A DNA stretch of 11,523 nucleotides from Glaciecola sp. UBA2563 (GTDB lineage: Bacteria > Pseudomonadota > Gammaproteobacteria > Enterobacterales > Alteromonadaceae): assembly GCA_002340325.1 (NCBI GenBank), contig DDLV01000001.1, positions 1 to 11,523 on the forward strand. The letters are read 5' to 3'. This document shows, in pieces, positions 8,139 through 11,523 of this stretch. A program made the position numbers and the translations under genes. The notes under the pieces were generated by a model. It did not search any database. It was not told where the DNA came from and saw nothing but the letters and a program-made list of their open reading frames with translations. How positions within the stretch are numbered: the stretch's first letter is position 1; each line of letters begins with the position of its first letter.

Positions 8139-8216
8139 AAGAAAAGTCACCCCATCCTAAATAGAAGAAGAGACACCCCATTCTGAATCGAAGAAAAGTC
8201 ACCCCATTGAAAAATG
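8139..8216. repeat. three tandem imperfect 26-bp repeats
   Basis: Units at 8139-8164, 8165-8190 and 8191-8216 abut with no spacer. Units 1 and 3 share an identical first 17 bases, AAGAAAAGTCACCCCAT; unit 2 differs from it at two positions. The last nine bases drift, with units 1 and 2 matching at six of nine. The array begins 14 bp after the response regulator stop. On the minus strand it reads as repeated GGGGTGACTTTTCTT blocks. Several insertion sequence families, notably IS21, carry multiple short repeats of this kind at their ends as transposase binding sites; that is a resemblance from memory, and no transposase is in the window. Confidence 0.8.
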
Positions 8217-8220
8217 GGGT
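8201..8220. other. perfect 8-bp hairpin with GAAA loop
   Basis: ACCCCATT at 8201-8208 and AATGGGGT at 8213-8220 are exact reverse complements around GAAA at 8209-8212. The left arm is part of the third 26-bp repeat. On + there is no T-run after it. On the - strand the hairpin is followed by GACTTTTCTT, a poor U-tract, so it could weakly end porin transcripts arriving from the right, although it lies 296 bp past the porin stop. Confidence 0.6.
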
Positions 8221-8298
8221 CTCGTTGCAAACACTCGATTACTGAAAAAACGATTTGTTATGACTTTCCGCTGTGGCAACGAGATTCCATCTTTCGAT
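8206..8298 (+). other. long imperfect inverted repeat, candidate structured RNA
   Basis: Bases 8206-8228 can pair with 8276-8298 around a 47-base loop. As + strand RNA I count 19 Watson-Crick pairs, three G-U pairs (8208:8296, 8218:8286, 8219:8285) and one A-C mismatch (8213:8291). The core TCTCGTTGC/GCAACGAGA is perfect. This stem shares AATGGGGT (8213-8220) with the local GAAA-loop hairpin, so the two folds exclude each other. It lies downstream of the response regulator gene and could be part of its 3' untranslated region. Whether it is transcribed is not known from sequence; it could also be the outward-facing ends of lost insertion elements. Confidence 0.45.
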
Positions 8299-8345
8299 TA
8301 ATGCTGATCGTTTAAGCTAAGCTATCTAGCTGCGGAATATTGACT

Positions 8346-8414
8346 TTTAAAAGACGCTTTACACCATCCGTGGGCGCTTGGGCTCGCGCGTCCTTGCCCG
8401 AGCACACTTTTAAA
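8346..8414. repeat. nested GC-rich palindromic unit (REP-like)
   Basis: Outer arms TTTAAAAG (8346-8353) and CTTTTAAA (8407-8414) are exact reverse complements. Inside, GCTTGGGC (8376-8383) and GCCCGAGC (8396-8403) pair with one G-U over a 12-base loop. The left outer arm itself sits in the perfect palindrome CTTTTAAAAG (8344-8353). The inner part is clearly more GC-rich than its surroundings. It resembles intergenic REP-type units or a terminator (on +, the inner stem is followed by ACACTTTTAAAC). No gene overlaps it. Confidence 0.4.
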
Positions 8415-8426
8415 CATCAACATCCC

Positions 8427-8455
8427 TTCGCTAGGCGCATTGACGCTTAAGCGAA
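8427..8455. other. inverted repeat containing a perfect 10-bp palindrome
   Basis: TTCGCT at 8427-8432 is the reverse complement of AGCGAA at 8450-8455, and CGCTTAAGCG at 8444-8453 is a perfect palindrome that overlaps the right arm. It lies 61 bp past the porin stop in the porin's direction of transcription, so it may fold at the 3' end of that transcript, but no T-run follows. With the preceding elements it fills the gene-free stretch 8126-8515, in which I see no credible coding frame. Confidence 0.35.
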
Positions 8456-8515
8456 CAGTATTAATCTTTAGATGGAATGACTATATGCTTTTTTATTGTT
8501 CAACAGTTATTGTGA

Positions 8516-9727
8516 TTAAAAACTAGTGTTTAACCAAACCCACAATTTGTCGGTATCTACACCTCGGTCTTCGGCAGAAAAGGCAGCGTATTTGATACCA
8601 AGCGTGTAGTTTTTAGCGATTTTTCTAACATACGCTAAGTTAAGCTCATCGCCAAAATCATCTGCGCCAGGCGTTGCATCATCTGCATCATACATATGAT
8701 AAGTGCCTGTTAACTTACCGCCAGCAACACTGCCGCTTAGGGTAAAGTAAGTATCAACCAAACCCTGCGCTGGCGTTCCTAAGAACTGATCTGCAAATCC
8801 GTTAAACTTGTGCAACGTCGCTAGAGGCGTAGCAAAACCATATGCGCCATCATCAGAGCCGAGCACTTCATAGCCAAGCTTCGCCGTAACACCAGAGAAC
8901 GTTGCACCTACCTCAAGCCCCAAATAATCAGCGTCAAAGTCAGTCGCTGCAGTTTCACTTGATTGGGTTGCATACTCAGCCTTGTAAGACACTTTAGTAC
9001 CGCTTAAATCAACGGCTCCCGCATAGCTAATACCGTAGGTATCTAGTGCATTATCTGTATCGTTGTCAACTTCCAATAGATAAGCATAACCAACTAACTT
9101 GCCTGAACCTAACTTATAACTAGCGTTAAATAGATGGTCTTTGCTATCAATATCTCCGGCTTCGGCAAAAATACGATTTCTTTGATCGACATAAGAGTAA
9201 TCAATGGTTAGCTCAGCAGAGGGTGAATACAAAATACGCACACCATCAAATGTTTGACGATCTTGACGCCAGCCAACGTGGCCGACAAAACGGTGGCCGT
9301 CATGCGTAATGACTTGACGCCCAAATTTCACAGTCAGAGCATCAGCTTTGTATTGAACAAAAGCTTGGTCAACTTCTGTGTGCTCTGGATCCGCAATAAC
9401 AGAATACACACCAGGCTGATAACCTGTTGGAGGCACAGAATAGTCGCCTTGTCCAAGTACAATACTGTTATCTTCCATTTCAACGACTGCGCTAAACCCA
9501 TTATACTCACCGGTTTTATATCCAATGCGAGTGCGAACTGTTAATGCGTCAGCATCTTGTAGTGCATTGTCTTGCTCTACACTCTCGTAGCGTAGGTTAA
9601 TGTTGGCAAATGCTTTTCCACTCGCTAAAGCATCGTAAATAGACGCTTGAGCGGTACCCGCGATTGAAAACGAGACAAGCGAAGCTAGTACGCTCAATTT
9701 GAGCGCAGTCTTTTTATTGTTTTGCAT
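8516..9727 (-). CDS. outer-membrane beta-barrel porin, alginate-export-like
   Basis: A 403-residue secreted protein. Residues 1-28 form a Sec signal peptide with basic NNKK, a hydrophobic core and an AQA cleavage motif before S29. The mature part of 375 residues is rich in alternating beta-strand patterns and Asp/Gly-rich loops, has no Cys, and ends in Phe (NTSF), as needed for barrel assembly by the BAM complex. The segment around residues 135-165 (KFGRQVI, then FVGHVGWRQDRQTFDGV) is typical of porins annotated as alginate export family. The true solute is not shown by the sequence. It is on the same strand as, and 111 bp downstream of, the ABC ATPase gene, so a role in bringing nitrate or a similar anion through the outer membrane is likely by context. 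A clear Shine-Dalgarno (AGGGA, about 8 bases before ATG) supports the start. No convincing promoter in the 111-bp gap, so it may be read through from the transporter genes. Confidence 0.88.
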   Translation of the reverse strand: MQNNKKTALKLSVLASLVSFSIAGTAQASIYDALASGKAFANINLRYESVEQDNALQDADALTVRTRIGYKTGEYNGFSAVVEMEDNSIVLGQGDYSVPPTGYQPGVYSVIADPEHTEVDQAFVQYKADALTVKFGRQVITHDGHRFVGHVGWRQDRQTFDGVRILYSPSAELTIDYSYVDQRNRIFAEAGDIDSKDHLFNASYKLGSGKLVGYAYLLEVDNDTDNALDTYGISYAGAVDLSGTKVSYKAEYATQSSETAATDFDADYLGLEVGATFSGVTAKLGYEVLGSDDGAYGFATPLATLHKFNGFADQFLGTPAQGLVDTYFTLSGSVAGGKLTGTYHMYDADDATPGADDFGDELNLAYVRKIAKNYTLGIKYAAFSAEDRGVDTDKLWVWLNTSF

Positions 9728-9838
9728 TTTTAGTTCCCTAAAGGTTGAAAGTAAATAATCGTATTAAAGTAAGCTGTGGCCTAGCCATTCACTGACAATG
9801 CAGACCACATACTCTATCGGATGGGAAAATTGAAGTGT

Positions 9839-10699
9839 CTAGGCCGCATCCGTTTGATTTTGTTGTGCTTTCGTTGTTTTTTGTTGTTTTTTCTTATGTT
9901 CTGATACCGGCTCAATTTTTCTTTGCTTCTCATACAAGAAACTCAGTACTTCGTGGCGGTAGTGGTTATACTGAGGATTATCAGCAAGTGCTATCCGTTC
10001 ACGTGGCCGTTCTAATTCTATTTCTAAAATGTCACCAACAGTGGCAGCAGGGCCATTTGTCATCATCACGATGCGATCTGAAAGGAGAACAGCTTCATCC
10101 ACATCGTGCGTAATCATAATAACCGTGTTGCCAAGATCCGCATGGATTTCCATTAATGAATCCTGTAAGTGTGCACGTGTAAGCGCATCCAAAGCGCCAA
10201 ATGGCTCGTCCATTAACAAGACTTTTGGTTCCATTGCAAGTGCACGCGCAATACCTACGCGTTGTTTCATTCCGCCCGATATTTCAGAGGGCAACTTGTC
10301 ACGTGCGTGGGTCATGTGTACTAACTCTAGGTTGTGCTCAACCCAGTCTTTCATTTCCGCTTTGCTTCTGCCCTGACGGGTTTGCTTAACGGCTAATTCA
10401 ACATTTTTGTATACCGATAACCATGGTAAAAGCGAATGGTTCTGGAAAACTACTGCTCTTTCAGGACCAGGCTCAATAACCTCAGTATTGTCGAGGACAA
10501 CGCCGCCTGATGTCGCTCGATACAAACCAGCAACAAGGTTGAGTACCGTGGATTTACCGCAGCCTGAGTGTCCAATAAGCGAAACAAATTCACCTTTTCT
10601 GATGTTAAGATTTATATCCTTTAACGCTACAAACTCACCTGTTGGCGTTGGAAAGACCATATCAACATCGACGATTTCTAAATGTTTTTTTATACTCAT
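9839..10699 (-). CDS. nrtD: ABC transporter ATP-binding protein, nitrate/nitrite (NrtD/NasD) type
   Basis: A 286-residue ABC ATPase that powers inner-membrane import by the neighbouring permease. Walker A is GHSGCGKST (43-51), Q-loop Q86, signature SGGMKQR from 141, Walker B VLLMDEP (160-166) and switch His H198. The HSGCGKST loop, EPGPERAVVFQNHSLLPWLSV (75-95) and the overall length match the NrtD/NasD/CmpD group rather than taurine or sulfonate ATPases, although nitrate, nitrite, cyanate and bicarbonate members look alike. The last 24 residues are a Lys/Gln/Thr-rich, low-complexity tail not needed by the family fold. Start ATG has a good Shine-Dalgarno (GAGGA). It follows the permease stop by 34 bp on the same strand, forming one operon; the porin follows. 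The gene symbol rests on family resemblance. Confidence 0.88.
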   Translation of the reverse strand: MSIKKHLEIVDVDMVFPTPTGEFVALKDINLNIRKGEFVSLIGHSGCGKSTVLNLVAGLYRATSGGVVLDNTEVIEPGPERAVVFQNHSLLPWLSVYKNVELAVKQTRQGRSKAEMKDWVEHNLELVHMTHARDKLPSEISGGMKQRVGIARALAMEPKVLLMDEPFGALDALTRAHLQDSLMEIHADLGNTVIMITHDVDEAVLLSDRIVMMTNGPAATVGDILEIELERPRERIALADNPQYNHYRHEVLSFLYEKQRKIEPVSEHKKKQQKTTKAQQNQTDAA

Positions 10700-10733
10700 T
10701 TCATATTCCTCAATTGTGTATATTTGTAGCCGA

Positions 10734-11523
10734 TTAACGAAGCTCTACTGATTTATCCCAACTCACGCGCTTTTGTAAAAACAGCATAATGCGGTCGAGT
10801 AGAAAGCCAATAATACCTATGGTTAATACCGCCACCATGATGCGAGCCAATGAGGCTGAGCTGCCATTTTGGAATTCGTCCCATACAAACTTTCCTAAGC
10901 CGGGGTTTTGCGCAAGCATCTCTGCTGCAATCAATACCATCCAGCCTATGCCCAAAGACAGCCTAAGGCCGGTAAATATCATTGGTATAGAGGAAGGTAG
11001 AACAATAGTGACAACGTGGGCTAAGGGCTTTAATCGTAGCACTTTACTCACGTTGACTAGATCTTTGTCGATACTGCTAACACCGACAGCTGTATTTAGT
11101 AATGTTGGCCATAGGCAACATAGCGCAACGGTAAATGCAGAGGTTACGAATGATTTTTTAAACATAGGATCATCTGAAATGTAAACCGCACTTACTACCA
11201 TGGTAACTAGAGGCAGCCAAGCAAGTGGAGAAACAGGTTTGAACACTTGGATGATTGGGTTTAATGCAGAGTATATGCTGCGGCTTAACCCACAGGCGAT
11301 ACCTAATGGAACGGCAATAACAGACGCAATAATGAATCCAATCATTACTGTATATAGGCTTGTCCATATTTGGTCAATAAAAGTTGGTGCACCTGTGTAA
11401 GGCCGTATTTTAGGTACATACGTAGGGTCTTTTTCAAGACGAGCCGCATTTCGCTCTTCCTGTCGCTGATAGAAAGCTTCCGCTTTGTCTTTTTGAGCTT
11501 GGTGCTCATCCCATAGCGTAGAG
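10734..11523 (-). CDS. nrtB: ABC transporter permease, nitrate (NrtB) type, N-terminus outside window
   Basis: The frame is open from the right window edge to the stop at 10734-10736, giving 262 visible residues; the Met at 11345 is internal. Before it comes a charged segment (about 40 residues, including RQEERNAARLEKDP) and then YTGAPTFIDQIWTSLYTV, the lead into the first transporter helix. Hydrophobic segments follow: IGFIIASVIAVPLGIA, AFTVALCCLWPTLL, LGIGWMVLIAAEML and IMVAVLTIGIIGFLL. The stretch IIQVFKPVSPLAWLPL is strongly typical of NrtB-type nitrate permeases, and the loop ending IVLPSSIP is the EAA-type contact with the ATPase. The basic N-terminal extension is known in the gammaproteobacterial nitrate permeases. 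It is first in the visible operon; the substrate-binding protein gene (nrtA) would be expected just off the right edge. Substrate is inferred, and a taurine or bicarbonate system is less likely. Confidence 0.87.
   Translation of the reverse strand, partial: STLWDEHQAQKDKAEAFYQRQEERNAARLEKDPTYVPKIRPYTGAPTFIDQIWTSLYTVMIGFIIASVIAVPLGIACGLSRSIYSALNPIIQVFKPVSPLAWLPLVTMVVSAVYISDDPMFKKSFVTSAFTVALCCLWPTLLNTAVGVSSIDKDLVNVSKVLRLKPLAHVVTIVLPSSIPMIFTGLRLSLGIGWMVLIAAEMLAQNPGLGKFVWDEFQNGSSASLARIMVAVLTIGIIGFLLDRIMLFLQKRVSWDKSVELR

Noticed and set aside
8139..8216. CRISPR array
   Set aside because: Units abut without unique spacers, there are only three, and no cas genes are present.
8376..8455. Integron attC site
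   Set aside because: Palindromes are present but no paired core sites of the GTTRRRY/RYYYAAC kind frame them, and no integrase or cassette is seen.
9254..9544. A + strand gene opposite the porin
   Set aside because: It is a shadow frame inside the well-supported porin, with no family resemblance or ribosome binding site.
10734..11345. Permease starting at the Met at 11345
   Set aside because: The same frame continues to the window edge with the family's typical lead sequence (YTGAPTFIDQIWTSLYTV), so the start lies outside.

Overview
The window reads as chromosomal DNA of a marine gammaproteobacterium, most likely the Alteromonadales (Alteromonas/Paraglaciecola-like). This rests on moderate G+C by eye, a dimeric-type dUTPase tail, a c-di-GMP enzyme with GAF and PAS domains, and a nitrate-type ABC transporter next to an alginate-export-like porin. 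The organism call is inference from family resemblance, not from a marker gene.

Layout from left to right: (1) The 3' end of a dUTPase gene on +, cut by the window edge. (2) Convergent to it, a large GAF-PAS-PAS-GGDEF-EAL protein on - (338-3079), with a TTG start and an apparently complete set of catalytic residues. (3) A divergent control region of about 300 bp (3080-3382) holding a 14-bp direct repeat spaced by 32 bp and a plausible sigma-70 promoter. (4) A + strand signalling cluster: a CheB-CheR-coiled coil-PAS-REC fusion (3383-6472), a soluble PAS histidine kinase (6651-7751), and a single-domain response regulator overlapping it by 4 bp (7748-8125). (5) A gene-free stretch, 8126-8515, dense in structure: three tandem 26-bp repeats, a perfect hairpin with a GAAA loop, a long competing imperfect stem, a GC-rich hairpin and a perfect 10-bp palindrome. 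(6) A - strand transport cluster: permease (right edge, N-terminus cut off), ABC ATPase and outer-membrane porin, in that transcriptional order.

The signalling cluster looks like a split version of the CheB-CheR-PAS-kinase-REC hybrids known in bacteria: the fusion protein has the methylesterase, methyltransferase, PAS and receiver parts but no kinase domains, and the kinase is the next gene. No MCP, CheA or CheW is visible. A phosphorelay from the kinase to two receivers (the fusion's C-terminal REC and the stand-alone regulator) is the simplest model. The stand-alone receiver has Met where the conserved switch Lys normally sits. The divergent c-di-GMP enzyme may share regulation with this cluster. 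The transport cluster probably moves an oxyanion such as nitrate or nitrite across both membranes: the porin for outer-membrane entry, the ABC system for the inner membrane.
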